A stretch of DNA of 64,000 nt, from assembly GCA_002633005.1 (NCBI GenBank), contig NMRA01000551.1, positions 1 through 64,000 of the forward strand, in the 5' to 3' direction. This document shows, in pieces, positions 12,212-23,752 of this stretch. A program made the translations under genes and the position numbers. Below the pieces are notes generated by a model. That model was not told where the DNA came from and did no database searches. It worked only from the letters and a program-made list of their open reading frames with translations. Source of the DNA: Phoronis australis (Eukaryota; Phoronida; Phoronidae). The stretch's first letter is position 1; each line of letters starts with the position of its first letter.

Positions 12212-12368
12212 ATGGCGTCAACCTTGCCTGCATTTCTCTGCATGGCAAGTGGACTGTTAGAAGGAATTGGCATCCTATCAGAAGCGTTTCCACGCGGGGG
12301 TTCGTCCAGCCGCGGGGTAATCAATAGGTATTACGTCAAAAACGACTTACCAAAACCCAAGTACTCAG
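12212..12368 (+). CDS. exon 1: start codon and N-terminal segment
   Basis: 157 nt from ATG to the strong donor TCAG/GTAAGAAT, ending in phase 1. It encodes 52 residues with a hydrophobic N-terminus, followed by RGGSSSRG and a Tyr/Lys/Pro-rich end (LPKPKYS). It is too short to stand out as an open frame, and is supported by the start context and donor. Confidence 0.5.
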
Positions 12369-15300
12369 GTAAGAATAGGTGATACCAGCAATACCCGTAG
12401 CTTATTGTTAGTGTCGAAATAGTTGCCTAATGTTTCGCTGTCAAGAGACAGTCCTGCCTTGTGGTCGTGATGGCGTGGCCTACAGTTACTTTAACAAACG
12501 ATTACTATTCGACTTCTTGCCTCACTTGATGAGCAGCAGCGTAGTCATGTAACCCGATCTATGTGAATGTTCACACGCATCAAGCCGGCACCTGACTGGT
12601 GAGAGACATACGTCACAGTAGTGACATGGTGGTCCACCATGTTGTCGGTAGTGGTCGATCGACTGGGTCGATAGTTTCGACTCTGTCGTTTTACGGAACA
12701 CCTTTATTTTTGCATGACTGTTGCTTAGTCGCACTTGCACCAAACAACCATGACTGTTGCTTAGTCGCACTTGCACCAGACAACAGCTTACAATAGGCTA
12801 GGCCCATGTTTCCAATTCTTGCCGTTGCGCTCAAGTGACATCAATGGTTTTAGCCTACATATGTGACCTTGTTATGTGGAATGTCACCAAAATTCATTAA
12901 AAAACGACAGCAGCGCCGTAGACAAAATCTCTGATTAGCACCAAAAAGTATTGAGAGATCAATTGCACTGACAATTGGTCAATACTGCAACTACTGATGG
13001 TTTTGACAGTCTTTTACATTTATATGCCCCGGGTGGATGACCCGATTTGCATTTTTTGCCAATGTATAGGCAAAATTATTTGAAACATATTTTGAGTTTC
13101 GAATACCCTGATTGATACTTTTTGTTACATGTAGAGGAGCTGTTTCATAAGGCAAACACCTAACCACTGCATGATGTATTGGCGATAAACTAATGTAATG
13201 ATAGTGTTTACATTTCGATACAAAGTTGCAGAGATTTTGTCAAGCTGAAACACAATTGTGAATGTAGGCTTTTGGAAAATTAAAAGATATTTGGAGACTT
13301 AGGCAAATTCAAAATTGTCGAGCTCTGGTCGTTATTTTCACCACCATTTTGACCTGCCACCAGCTTTTAGCCTATGTCAATGAATATCAGACGTATTTAA
13401 ACATATCCTAGATGCCGACTAATTCGGCCTTCCTGATACCCACGGGAGCTTCTGTTAATTAACTGTACGAGAGAGTTTGTTATGAAAAGATCGAGATACG
13501 CTCCCGTTACCAGATTCACTCCGCTACGCCTGATCGTCTTCTAGAAAATCGAAAACACATCAGAATCTAGTACAGTAAACAAAGTAATTATCTGGCACTG
13601 TTTCATATACGTGGTTCGTTACTGGGATGTATTTCATGACTGGTTTGCATTGAAAAACTGTGACTTTGATAAAAACAGATCGATCTTCCCCGCTACGGTA
13701 AAGCGACTGACATTCTTTCATTTAAGTCGGTCATGCCGATGTTCTAGTTTCACGGTGTGGGGACCTATACGTGTTTGGACTGGTCGTGAGGAGTACGCCG
13801 TCGTCATGAGCAAAATCGGCAAAAATTCCCCGACAAGGCGTACTTTATGAGATCATTTACCTCTTTACACATATAACTTTCTGCAATGATGTGACCCTAA
13901 TTACACCAATAGGGTGGCTATACTGACTATGCTCAAGAAATTTCAATGATTGTTTACGCAAAGATAAACTTCGAGTGTCATTTTTTTACATTTGTTCTTG
14001 TTTGGCTGAATTTTGAGTACAACCATGTAACCATAGACAACGCGCATGAGGAGTATGGTTGATGTTTGTGATTTGTAGTTTAAGTTATGTAGCATTTTAT
14101 GACACCTACTCTCAAAATATCTGTACGGATTCGTCATACTCGAGTTTCGCGTGACAGTCCCAACTCGTTTTGAGCAAGTGTACGGTTTCGAATAGAGCCG
14201 GTGGTATTTTCAAATTATTGTTGTCATCTAATTATGCATCAATACCTGCATAAAGTTACACATTCCTATACATATAAATCAGTATCTTGATAAAAAAAAC
14301 GTCAAATAATTCTGCAATCGGATTCCCGGCCTAAAACTTGCTGTCGGACTTACTATACAGACTATATCTCCCAGAAATAACTGAGATTTGTTGGTATCTA
14401 CGGCATAAACCACGTAAATTGCCCAACACTAAACTTCAAATATTAGCTGTGTGTTGCAACGACTTGGAACTCGAGGAAATATCGAAAACTGACAACGTTT
14501 GGCGCGAGAATGACTCATTACACCGATTTCCATATTTGGCTCGTAGGACCGCCCATCTTCTTGAATTTCTGCAATGCCAGTTCTTACCCCTTTTTAGTGG
14601 GACTAATTCTTTCAATCTCAGTGACAAAACGTCACATGTTTTGTGTATACACCCTTTCAACTCCAAGTGCAGATTGGGTGGGAATTTGTAAAAATATTTC
14701 CCTCTAATGGACTGCAGTTGTGACAAACTTCACTGTTACTCTCTCGTTTTCTTGTTTAATTCTTTGTTGTCCGTCTTTCAAATTTGGTTCATCTTCGTTT
14801 ATTCTTGATTCTAATGGATCTTCACCAGATTTCTTTCCGATGTGCTTGAACCCTCACATGAATCTCAAAACGTTTCCGTGGAAAAGTTTGTATCTGATGC
14901 CAAAAAACTTTATAATGTCGTTCGACTACCTCGTTGTTACGGTGTTGTCGAGGGTAACAATTCTGACACATCCAAAAACAGTAAGAACGCTATCTTATCT
15001 AAGGGGAATGTTTCATCTGTTATCATTCTACTAAACTTGACCCAGGTGTCTGACTTCTCTGTTATTTTCAAAGCATCGATCACTCGTGGTGTGACATGAT
15101 CACATAATTATTTCGTTTATTGCACTGTACTCTCGTGCTAAATCTGACTATATGTCCCTTTCGCTCTCTTTTCGCTCGGTGTATTCTTCATCTTTGCCTC
15201 CTCGTTCTATTTTTGACTTCTCCATAAAGGGGCTCTTGTAAGCAAACGCTTTTTCTGGTATAGATATGTCTTTTGTTTGACCTGGTTTCACAGCCCTCCT

Positions 15301-16263
15301 CCAAAACAGCGTTGGGAATGCACACATACTCTGAAACATTCCAAACCGCTTTGTTCGTGCAAAATTAGATACCTAATCCTTAGTCATGTGATCGCCGTGA
15401 TGTGTGCCAACACAGAAGTAACAGCACTTGAAGTTGGTTGATCGAAAAAATTTGTAACATGTTTTTACATCGATTTCACTCTGGCTGTCCAAAATGGTTA
15501 ATGGCAATGGCCTAATACATCTTATCTGTGTCCTCACTTTAATGCACCATTTGTAAATACATCCAATCTTTCTGAAGTCACCTATCCGACTACACTCCTC
15601 GAGAACTATCGGTAATTATTAAGTTAAATGGCCTATTCTGGTTAAAATTTGATTAATTCTTAACCAGCTCACTGTCGAGTGCGTTGTAGCAGAACAGTTT
15701 AGAGTGTCTCTTGAAGGGACAGACTTAGTATGTTCTTCTATGACCAAAACCTGGCTTAATTTCTGTCTAAGTTACAGATCGAAGGCCTTTTTTGAATTTT
15801 GGTCTTCAGTCTTAACTTAGTCTTAAATTTGGTCTTAAGTCTTTTTAAAAGAGTTAAATAATTTTCCATGAAAAAAGTCCCGGAAAGCAGTTTATTTGTG
15901 TAATAAGATTTCCACGTGATTACCTGAATATAGGCATTTCTAGACTACGGATAGGGCCTTTCTTACTTAGCACAACATGGAGAAATTTTAAGTTCTCCAT
16001 TGAATATATGTTATGGCTAAGGTTTGATAACTGATATACGTCACCTTGGTGAATGAACTCTGATGAGACCAATTTTGCATTTAGGAGGCTCGTCTAAAGA
16101 GGACATCGATTGGGCTTGGGTCGGACTGTGGGTGTCACTCGTCGTCATAGCTGTGGTATGCATTGGTTTGGTGGCCGTAGTTATCTATCTCAAGTTAAAA
16201 ATGGCGCGAGCTGCACGCGCTGCCCTGCTGGCAGCCAAAGGACAACATGCCGACCAATTGTAG
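12212..16263 (+). CDS. small two-exon single-pass membrane protein (gene span)
   Basis: Two exons (12212-12368 and 16075-16263) join in phase 1 into about 114 residues. The N-terminus is a moderately hydrophobic segment that could be a signal peptide (MASTLPAFLCMASGLLEGIG). A short polar, Gly/Ser- and Lys-rich stretch follows, then GGSSKEDIDWAWVG, one strong transmembrane helix of about 23 residues, and a short basic Ala-rich tail ending HADQL. The ATG sits in AAAATGG, a good initiation context. The donor is CAG/GTAAGA and the acceptor TTTTGCATTTAG. I do not recognise the family. Extra exons in the 3.7-kb intron are possible, and joining these two exons is an inference from matching phase only. 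Confidence 0.5.
12713..12784. repeat. 36-bp tandem duplication
   Basis: Two adjacent copies (12713 and 12749) of a unit starting CATGACTGTTGCTTAGTCGC, differing by one base. They lie in the first intron of the 12212-16263 model. Confidence 0.85.
12785..16074 (+). other. intron of the small membrane-protein gene, no named content
   Basis: Several 60-117-codon frames occur between 13611 and 15340 (the longest is 14338-14691), but none has a domain I know or good flanking splice sites. I see nothing else to name. Confidence 0.35.
16075..16263 (+). CDS. exon 2: transmembrane segment and C-terminus
   Basis: It follows the acceptor TTTTGCATTTAG in phase 1 and ends at TAG 16261-16263. It encodes SSKEDIDWAWVGLWVSL, a Val/Ile/Leu-rich helix with one Cys, then YLKLKMARAARAALLAAKG and a polar end. 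Acidic residues before the helix and basic residues after it predict an extracellular N-terminus by the positive-inside rule. Confidence 0.65.
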   Translation: MHLGGSSKEDIDWAWVGLWVSLVVIAVVCIGLVAVVIYLKLKMARAARAALLAAKGQHADQL

Positions 16264-17075
16264 CAACTAGACCTTTTCCGGAAGTGGTTTCCAGAAACGG
16301 TAAAGAGAAAATTTGTCTGTAACTGGAAACATTCACGAACAGTGGTGTACAAGTCAGTTCCTGCCTGAAAGGTGATTCCTGGCTTTCCATGGTTGATAAG
16401 GCCCTGTTACACCAAGATAGTTTTGAGAACTTCTGAACTCGTCTGGTCAAAGCATATCTCAAAGGCGAAACCTCCCTCAGGTCCTTACTCCATCGTACCA
16501 CGCTCACTCAAATTATCCTAGACGAACACTTTGTGTACGCGTCTGAACATGGGATTGACAAGAAAAGAAGTGGTTATGTGACATCTGTAGAGACTGTACC
16601 ACTCTCATATCCGGGGTGCTCGATTTTCTAACCAAAATTTCGTGTGATTCGATATCGTGTGTTGTGAACAAGCAGTAATTTATCAACTTTCAAACTAGGT
16701 AATGACGCTAAGTCCGTTCCCTTTTGGCTTTCTCGTTTCTGATACCATTAGAACTTTGATGTTACATTGTCCAAACATCTAAATCGTGGGAGTTCATGCA
16801 TACTTGTTGCAAACATCTTAGAATCTCAAGTTTTCTTGAGTAGGCCAATGGGCTACCATATTCAACAGGTGGTGCTAATTAAAAAAGTTGCGTTCATGGG
16901 ATGAGGGTTATGATTATCCGAAGTAATGTAGGCCTAATGGTAGTGTGTGACTGTAGTTTCACTGGTGTCACCCACTGAATTTCTACTTCCTCTGCTCCAC
17001 ATCTCTAATTCCATAGATTATTGTTGTTCAATTTTGTCTAGGTCTCGTGCCATCTCATGTATTGCGAATTGAGTG
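16264..17075. other. 3' flank of the small gene, no other gene seen
   Basis: Presumed 3' UTR and spacer. I found no convincing polyadenylation signal or further exon. Confidence 0.4.
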
Positions 17076-18058
17076 CAGTGGCGGATTTAGGATATCACAA
17101 GGGGAGGGGCCCAACTTTTTTTTTCTGTAAGCATTTGCGCAAACCACGATTGTAGATGCGCGTAGCACCGAATGGGGGGAGGTCAAACCCCCCTCCCACC
17201 CATTTTTCTGTTTTTTCCTCTGAAGATCAAGCATTTTCCTTGATTCCGGAAGTATTATCCAAAAAAGGAGATCGTGTCAAACAGGAAAAACTGCACACAC
17301 CACAGACTCGAACTCACGACCTGGCGGATAGAGCACGCGTGCTTTACCACCACGCAACAGCGATTTCACTGCTTAGCTCTTACTAAGAGACCTACTTGTT
17401 TACGGTCCACAGCGTTTGCGCGCGAAACCTACTTCTTTTTGTAATGCTTATTACATGTTTTATATTTTGTGCTCTCGGTTCGGAACAAATTTGTTGTATT
17501 TAAAATAGTCTTCAAATGCCCAAATGGCCAAATCCGTTTTTCGTGTTGCAATAGTGACGAGATTGCTTTGGAAATCGTCTTAAGTTAAGGCTTGACTTAG
17601 AGAGAATTATGAGTTTCTGAGCGATTTACTAAGGCTTCGATTAAAATTCACATCATACCAGCAGCTTCTATTTTTCCATCGTCACTCAGGTTCCATTTTC
17701 TTTAAAAAAGAAGTAAATTTTCTTCAGTGCACAGTGGAGCAGACGACGGAAACGGAGTCGTAGTGCGCAGCGCCACTGCCGGTCGCCTGGGATATCGCGG
17801 GAGAGCCTATACTTAGCCATAGTTCCGTTACGATTGCGCCGTGTTCCGAATTTGACACTTGAAATTGGATCTGAGCACCCTCCGCCAAACACTAAAACTG
17901 CACACATTTAAATCTTTTTTCATCAGTAAAATTTTAATTACCGGGGCAAATTAATAAACTCAACATTACCCTACGCACCTGCTGTTTTATTTTTTTGGGG
18001 GCAGCCAAGGGGGTGGGGGGCCGGGCTCCCTGGGCTCCCCCCTAAATCCGCCTATGCT
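17076..18058. mobile_element. about 1-kb non-autonomous DNA element
   Basis: The left end reads CAGTGGCGGATTTAGGATAT. The right end in reverse complement reads CAGCATAGGCGGATTTAGG and is followed by G/C-runs (GGGGGG, GGGCCC). The right 130 bp recur at 28071-28199 and the left end at 10636-10712, which makes a dispersed family. No transposase frame is seen. A tRNA-like piece lies inside at about 17290-17365. Target duplications are not clear. Confidence 0.65.
17290..17365 (-). repeat. tRNA-like segment with A- and B-box
   Basis: The minus strand contains GTGGTAAAGCAC (A-box-like) and, about 30 bp on, GGTCGTGAGTTCGAGTC (B-box-like). The spacing suits a tRNA, but no acceptor stem is visible. 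Probably a tRNA-derived fragment carried by the 17076-18058 element. Confidence 0.4.
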
Positions 18059-19094
18059 GTGTACGAAGTTGTTGTCTGACGGGTTAGAAACGACTCGGCN
18101 GGCCCCCTGGGAACGAACCAAAAACTGGAGAATCACATGCAGTCGTGGAGGTACAGTAATTCCAAGAATATAGAAATTTTCTCATATAAATGGAATGCTC
18201 CGCGTTCTTGGCGTTGTAGTACCGCCAGGAATGCTGATTCTTCCGTTCTTTGAGATTGAGCTTAGGGCTTGTTTCTCAGATGCCCATGTCCTAATCTCAG
18301 ACATGTGATTTTCAAATTAAATATGTTGAGTCTTTTCTGCAGTTTGGGATGACTGCCATCCAGAACACAATGTGTGTAATGTCATCATACATTTTGGTCA
18401 GGGCTTGAGGTTTGTTGAAAGATGGCAATACCTCAAGAAGCAAGCAAAGGGTTTTAACTCTATTTCGAAAGTTATTTATCTGAAGTTCTGGGACGAGAAT
18501 TTAAGAAATCTCTCTGCGGAATTTTAGGTTACTCTTACGAAAATACCCGAGGTTCCGGATACATTCGGACGAGCGAACCATAACAACTCAGTCGTTCGTA
18601 GGAAGCAAGTTAGTAAGCAATCAGTGCGGAAATTGTATAATTTTGTGAATAAGTCAAGCAAAAAGTATTAATTCAAACAAACAAGAACTTGGGTTACTTA
18701 ACCAGCTACAAACCCGTCTTCCGTCACAAAAACAACTTTAGATTTAGACCAGTTATAGCGTTATAAATAATGTCCCATATTCAATCTGGAGATGACATAG
18801 GGTCCCAAAGAACCCTGGTACATTGTTTGTACTTGGCATTAAATTTTACATGTTCAAGGCGTGACGTCTTAGAAAATTAACGGCGTGTCATCTTAGAAAA
18901 TAAAAACCGAGGTGTTGTTATTTACAAACCCAAAAATAATAAGTTGAGAGCAATTTCATAGTTGTAACAGGTCTAAATGAAAAGCTCATGTCTTTGACGG
19001 AACGCGAGTTTATAGCTACAGATAACGAAGGATCTAGTTTTTGCAGATAACGTATTCTATGCTAAAGGGTTTGAGACAACTTCAGTGTCTGTAT
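18059..19094. other. non-coding, one ambiguous base at 18100
   Basis: No gene seen. A single N at 18100 marks an unresolved base. Confidence 0.45.
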
Positions 19095-19098
19095 TTAA

Positions 19099-19260
19099 AC
19101 GCGAAGGCAACCTTTTTTCATGTCATTTTCAGAAAAAATAAGGTTCGTTGATTATCCTCGACATCTTTTTCACTTAATTACAGCTTTTTGTAATTTAATT
19201 AATTACCCATCCTCTACTCCGGTAGTGACGTTTTGGGAGGCAAGAATTTCGCGCCAATTT
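19099..19260 (+). repeat. left terminal inverted repeat
   Basis: 162 bp, reverse complement of 20420-20581 with few mismatches. Confidence 0.85.
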
Positions 19261-19363
19261 CTGTTCATATGGTCTGTCTGTGAGAGCTGTAGAGCCAGTC
19301 ATTGTTCTACCATAGTTGTGATGTGTTCGGTCGTTGTTTGTTTTTGTTTACGAGTCACTCAAC

Positions 19364-19662
19364 ATGCCACACTGTTGCTGCGTACCGGGATGTACTCATT
19401 GTCGTCTCAAGCGCGTTTTGGGAATCCGACTTTGGATGACACACTTCGCCGTCAGTACTTGGCTCGTTCGGGTAACGCAACGTTCAAAGCAGTGGAGGGT
19501 TACCAAGTGTGTGGCAAGCATTTTCTGTCGTCAGATTACGAGAGAGATATGTACCCTAAATTGACCAAGGTCCCTGTGAAACAACGCGTCAAGAAGGGGG
19601 TCATACCGTCGCTGTTGATTCCTGGCAGTGCCTGTCGCCACCCCCGAGAAGTGCGTTTTTGA
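19364..19662 (+). pseudogene. frameshifted THAP-type zinc finger
   Basis: The ATG at 19364 starts MPHCCCVPGCTHC, the typical N-terminus of a THAP C2CH zinc finger. After about 20 codons the domain continues in another frame: DDTLRRQYLARSG, then VCGKHFLSSDYERD, which supplies the second Cys-x2-His pair, and later a GVIPSLL segment resembling the conserved AVPTIF box. One frameshift between about 19400 and 19430 therefore breaks the domain. The frame ends at a stop at 19660-19662, beside a 23-bp tandem duplication (GCGTTTTTGAAGCGAGAAG) near 19650-19690. It is the only recognisable coding remnant of the element. Confidence 0.7.
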
Positions 19663-20419
19663 AGCGAGAAGTGCGTTTTTGAAGCGAGAAGCCTCGCGAG
19701 CCACTACAGTGACTGGAGGCACTTCATCTGCTGTCACCGTTGCCTCCGAACGTACCCCCAGAGCATGCAATTCCAGGAACTAGCAGTGATTCGCCCTGTG
19801 CTGTTGTCTCTATCCTAGAGCCTGTAAGCAGCTCTGCAGCGATGTTGAGTAGTGGGAGTATACAGGCCCAGTTCGATACCCAGTGAAGAGGACAATTCTT
19901 CGTCCAATGAAAAGATCGGTGAGCCAAGCTTCGATAAGTTTATTGCGGTCTTGTCTGAAGCATTGTACCTACATGTATCTAGAAGGTGCCGTGTGTGTGA
20001 CGAGAGGGTCACACGGCGGAATGTTAGCAGTTTGGATGCTCAGTGAGAGCGTGTCGCGCGGCACTCGGGCAATTGAGACAGTTGTGCCTGTGGGTACTCT
20101 GCCTGATCATTATACTCGGGCTCAAACATATACCCACCCACTGACTGTCCGTGAAAAAGTTCCTCGTCACCACTGCTATGAACAATGTCTCCGTTACTCA
20201 CACGCATCTCTACTCTACTGTCAATGTGATATGGGTCGCCGACTTTAGCCATTTTCAGATTAACACAAACTAAACAACCCTAAATCCAACGTAATTGAGT
20301 TCTCTAACAACCTAGCTTGTCGTAAAATACTCCTCGATGGGAAGTGGTGACGACAATTTTAAAAAACAGCACGACAACAAAAGTAGTACAGATCCTCACA
20401 GTAAACTCAACACAGGACC

Positions 20420-20581
20420 AAATTGGCGCGAAATTCTTGCCTCCCAAAACGTCACTTCCGGAGTAGAAGACGAGTAATTAATCAAATTACGAAAAGCTGT
20501 AATTTAATGAAAAATGTGTCTGGGATAGTCAACGAACCTTATTTTTGCTCAAAATGACATGAAAAAAGGTTGCCTTCGCCT
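20420..20581 (-). repeat. right terminal inverted repeat
   Basis: 162-bp partner of 19099-19260. Confidence 0.85.
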
Positions 20582-20945
20582 TTAAAGCTTTCATAACATG
20601 AAATGTGAGGACGAATTTTCCCTATAAAATTTGCTCGGATTGTTACGAATACTCTTAGTCGTAGCCACTTGCAACTGTTAGCGCCTCGTCCACCCTGACC
20701 GTTCAAATAAACCGCCAACTCGGTTTTCATGTTTTTCCATTGCCGGTTCTGTGGCCGTGAAAAGCCATTTGTCTCTACAAATTAGCAACTCTAATGAATG
20801 AATCGCTTTTGCAAAATTCGAAATCATACGAATATTGTTAAAACAATTGATTTCTTTTAAAGCTGTATTTCTCTTTGTTTAGCGGGCTAAAAACGAAAAT
20901 CGATTTAGGCCTTGTACTCCCATCAAATCTATCTTGTGCTATTCC

Positions 20946-21130
20946 TTACCTTGATAGGATTCTATTGCCATTGCTACCAATCACACGAACACCCTCAGCA
21001 ATTCAAAAACTCTTCAGAGTTTATTAGGACTGGCCAACTCTGATATTGCGGATTCGAAATGGCACGCGTACGGATTGCCTGCGATTGGAGTGGTTGGTAA
21101 CGGAACTAGAATCCTCCCTATCACGGTAAC
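20946..21130. repeat. MITE, TTACC..GATAGGATTCTA family
   Basis: Starts TTACCTTGATAGGATTCTA, and the opposite end in reverse complement starts GTTACCGTGATAGGGAGG then ATTCTAG, so the ends are inverted repeats about 36 bp long. Length is about 185 bp. Related copies lie near 43013, 49470 and 55245. Confidence 0.65.
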
Positions 21131-23375
21131 GAATTGAATATCACGTGGCTAATTATAGTAGCGTAAAAGGCTGAATTTGATGTTCGTTTTTATCTAGCTA
21201 AGTACGTCAAAGTGCCGCCATAAGCACACTGAATTCCACACCGCCTTATTTGGGCTTATTTTTGCAAAGTTGATACACTGATTTGATTGCAGTCGAGCAA
21301 AATCTTCAGAAGTGGTTTGTTGTTTTCCTCAACTTGCTGTTTGCTAATAACGCGGCGTATTGACCTTTAAAGCGAACCGTCATTAACGAACAACGCAACA
21401 CACTACTTCATACTTTACATTCTATACAAGTACTTTTAGTACAAATGTGGTCACCATCAGAGAGGACTATTCATGTGTAGAATGAGAAAGAGCGTGACGC
21501 ATTATTGATTTTTGTCTTAGTATCCGTTGCTATCTCTTTGCAACATATTACGTCATTGTTTCCCCCCAGCAGAGTTCATGACAGCTGTCAGTAACTGAAA
21601 AGCGTGTTTGATAGTGCGTTTGAACACGTAGTCCGGTCCCGTAATGTAAAACACGGCTCTAATTATAACACATTTTCCTACTCCAGGGTTCAACAGAATT
21701 TTCATTTTTAGACAAAAGGTTGTTTTAATATACGCATCATGTTTGTATTTAGTTCCATCACACCGTCTGCTATCTCTGATCGCACTTACGTTTTTTCAAA
21801 TAGCTATAATCAACCAATAGAAGTGTTTAATATATTGTCTGTTTAATTGTCCTCGTGCATGAAACTATTGTCTCATCAGTTGACTTGTCTTGTGTATGTT
21901 GTTGAGGTGGTGGAAATACGCGCACCTGCAGTTGTTTAAATATTGCATTGTTTTCAGAGCCTGTGGTTCCAGTGGCTAGTTGCATGAAAAAAACTATTCC
22001 AGGGATGTTAGGCCACAATTTGCCACAGCCTCACAAACTGCCGCAACTCTTAAACTGCGACACTTCGTAGTTTTACCGTGCGACAATTTGTAGTTTGTGG
22101 AGATACACAAATTGCCTGTGCCGACCTTCGAAGCATAAAGTGTCGCATAATACGGTTGGAGGGCACATTGGTGCTGCCCCAGTACCCGTGAAGGCCGACG
22201 ACCGGGAGAGTGGGCCAACTCGAAGCGACTGGAGAAACAAGCCTGTAGTTCCTGAAACTGAAGGGGAATGGGCAATTTAGTGGTGATCACGGTGAAGGGG
22301 ACAACTGCGGCGAAAAACAGGAACGCCAAGAATGGTTAAATGAGGGGTTGTCGGAAACTGCAACTTCAATAAAATGTGTTCATGGAAATAGACATTGACA
22401 ATGAAGACGGACATACTGTACGAATGTCGTCCGCCAGTGATATCGTAAGGTGGATTTGCGTTTAATAATACTGCTTGAAATCGTTGTTTTTGATTTCGTT
22501 TTAACAGGCTGTTTTCCGTCATAATTAATGGAGAAGGGATTTCAGGGCGCCCCTAGTGGGCCTGAGTATGCGTGGAATTTCGGACTTCTAAGTGGTTAAG
22601 AAACTATAAATTTATTATAATGTCTTAACAGAAGAAATGCAACACAGATTTACACTTAACGATCAACAGTCGATTTGCGTTAATCTCTTCAATGCCTTCC
22701 TGGTCACACTCGTGTCCATGGAGCTAAGGAGCTTCCAACGGAATTTGCTTTTCTTCTGTTTTCTTGTTTTTGGAATATTGAACTCACGATGGTGATTTGC
22801 GTAATATAAGAGAAGATTTAATGACGCTGACAGTGTAGCCATTGTCAAAAGAAGGTTAATGACACTGTCTGTCAACAGAAGGTTTAATGAAGCTGAAACT
22901 GGTCACTGTTTGCACAATTTGCACTTTTGTTTTCTCGGCATATACCAGTTATGTGAATTTATCAATCCCAATTAATAAGCGTTTTTGACCATAAACCCAT
23001 AACATCCCCATTAAACATTGAAAACGTTGTAGAGCAGACACCGATAAATATCCAAGTTGCTGGCTCTCCGTGACAAAGCCAAGTGCGCAGTTGAACGCTT
23101 TGATTCTAACGGTTGTGGTTATTACAATTTCATGACCCAGATGTGCTACTTAATTTTGTTTTAATTCAGTTACAGCTTAACCGTGTCAAATGTGATATGT
23201 AAGCTAAGTAGTTATTTCCAATGACAGTATCGGAGTAAAATTGCCGAATTCAAGCTACATGGGCACATTGCGTTGACGACAGTTACGTGATCTTTTGCAC
23301 ATTCATTATCTTTGTCTAATATTTATTGCAACCCCGGAAGCTCCACACATTTTAGAAGGATAGACGTCGTCTCTA
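21131..23375. other. non-coding, no gene seen
   Basis: Short frames only, without domain or splice support. Confidence 0.45.
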
Positions 23376-23636
23376 CATGCGCGCACCCAGGAGGGACTCA
23401 GTCAACTCGAACGAGCCCCCCCCCCCTCCCCCGTTTGGTGAATGGACAAAAGGTCCGCCTAAGAGAAACAAAAACGAAAAAGTAGAAAACGACACAAAAA
23501 CCAACTGAAAGGACAGGAACTACCAAAATTCGGCAATTTATACCTCTGTCCGTACACCGTGAATCTTAGAAAAAGGTCCACATTCTCAAAAATTCGACCC
23601 CCCCCCCTCCCTATTTTTAGGCAGGGTGCGTGCATG
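23376..23636. repeat. MITE, CATGCGCGCACCC family
   Basis: A 261-bp element with ends CATGCGCGCACCC and GGGTGCGTGCATG (inverted). It lies 117 bp beyond the Receptor B stop codon, so it may sit in its 3' UTR or just past it. Diverged copies are near 28421, 38272 and 47840. Confidence 0.7.
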
Positions 23637-23697
23637 TTCTATGTGTTGGAGAAGTACATTAGGAAAAGATTTAACGTTAACAATAGTAAAGATTTTG

Positions 23698-23703
23698 TTT
23701 AAT
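23698..23703 (-). promoter_or_regulatory. possible poly(A) signal of Receptor B
   Basis: ATTAAA on the minus strand, 50 bp after the TAG stop. Position and sequence suit a polyadenylation signal, but none is proven. Confidence 0.35.
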
Positions 23704-23752
23704 CATACATTTAGTCATTCAAATACAGCGTTTGAAATCACTGCGACAGAAT

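Larger units (their letters stand above)
19099..20581 (+). mobile_element. DNA transposon with 162-bp inverted repeats, TTAA duplications and a THAP frame
   Basis: The left repeat (19099-19260) and right repeat (20420-20581) are near-perfect reverse complements. They begin AcGCGAAGGCAACC and AgGCGAAGGCAACC and end at GCGCCAATTT. The tetranucleotide TTAA flanks both sides (19095-19098 and 20582-20585). A broken THAP domain lies just inside the left repeat. TTAA duplications are known for the piggyBac and Kolobok superfamilies. THAP zinc fingers are known in P-element and, as far as I recall, Kolobok proteins, so Kolobok fits best. At 1.48 kb with no visible catalytic core, this copy is probably non-autonomous. 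Confidence 0.8.

Noticed and set aside
14338-15099. Overlapping plus-strand frames of 85-117 codons
   Set aside because: No domain, no splice support, and several competing frames over the same bases.
17290-17365. Possible tRNA gene on the minus strand
   Set aside because: Only A- and B-box-like sequences are visible, with no acceptor stem or full cloverleaf. It lies inside a repeat element.
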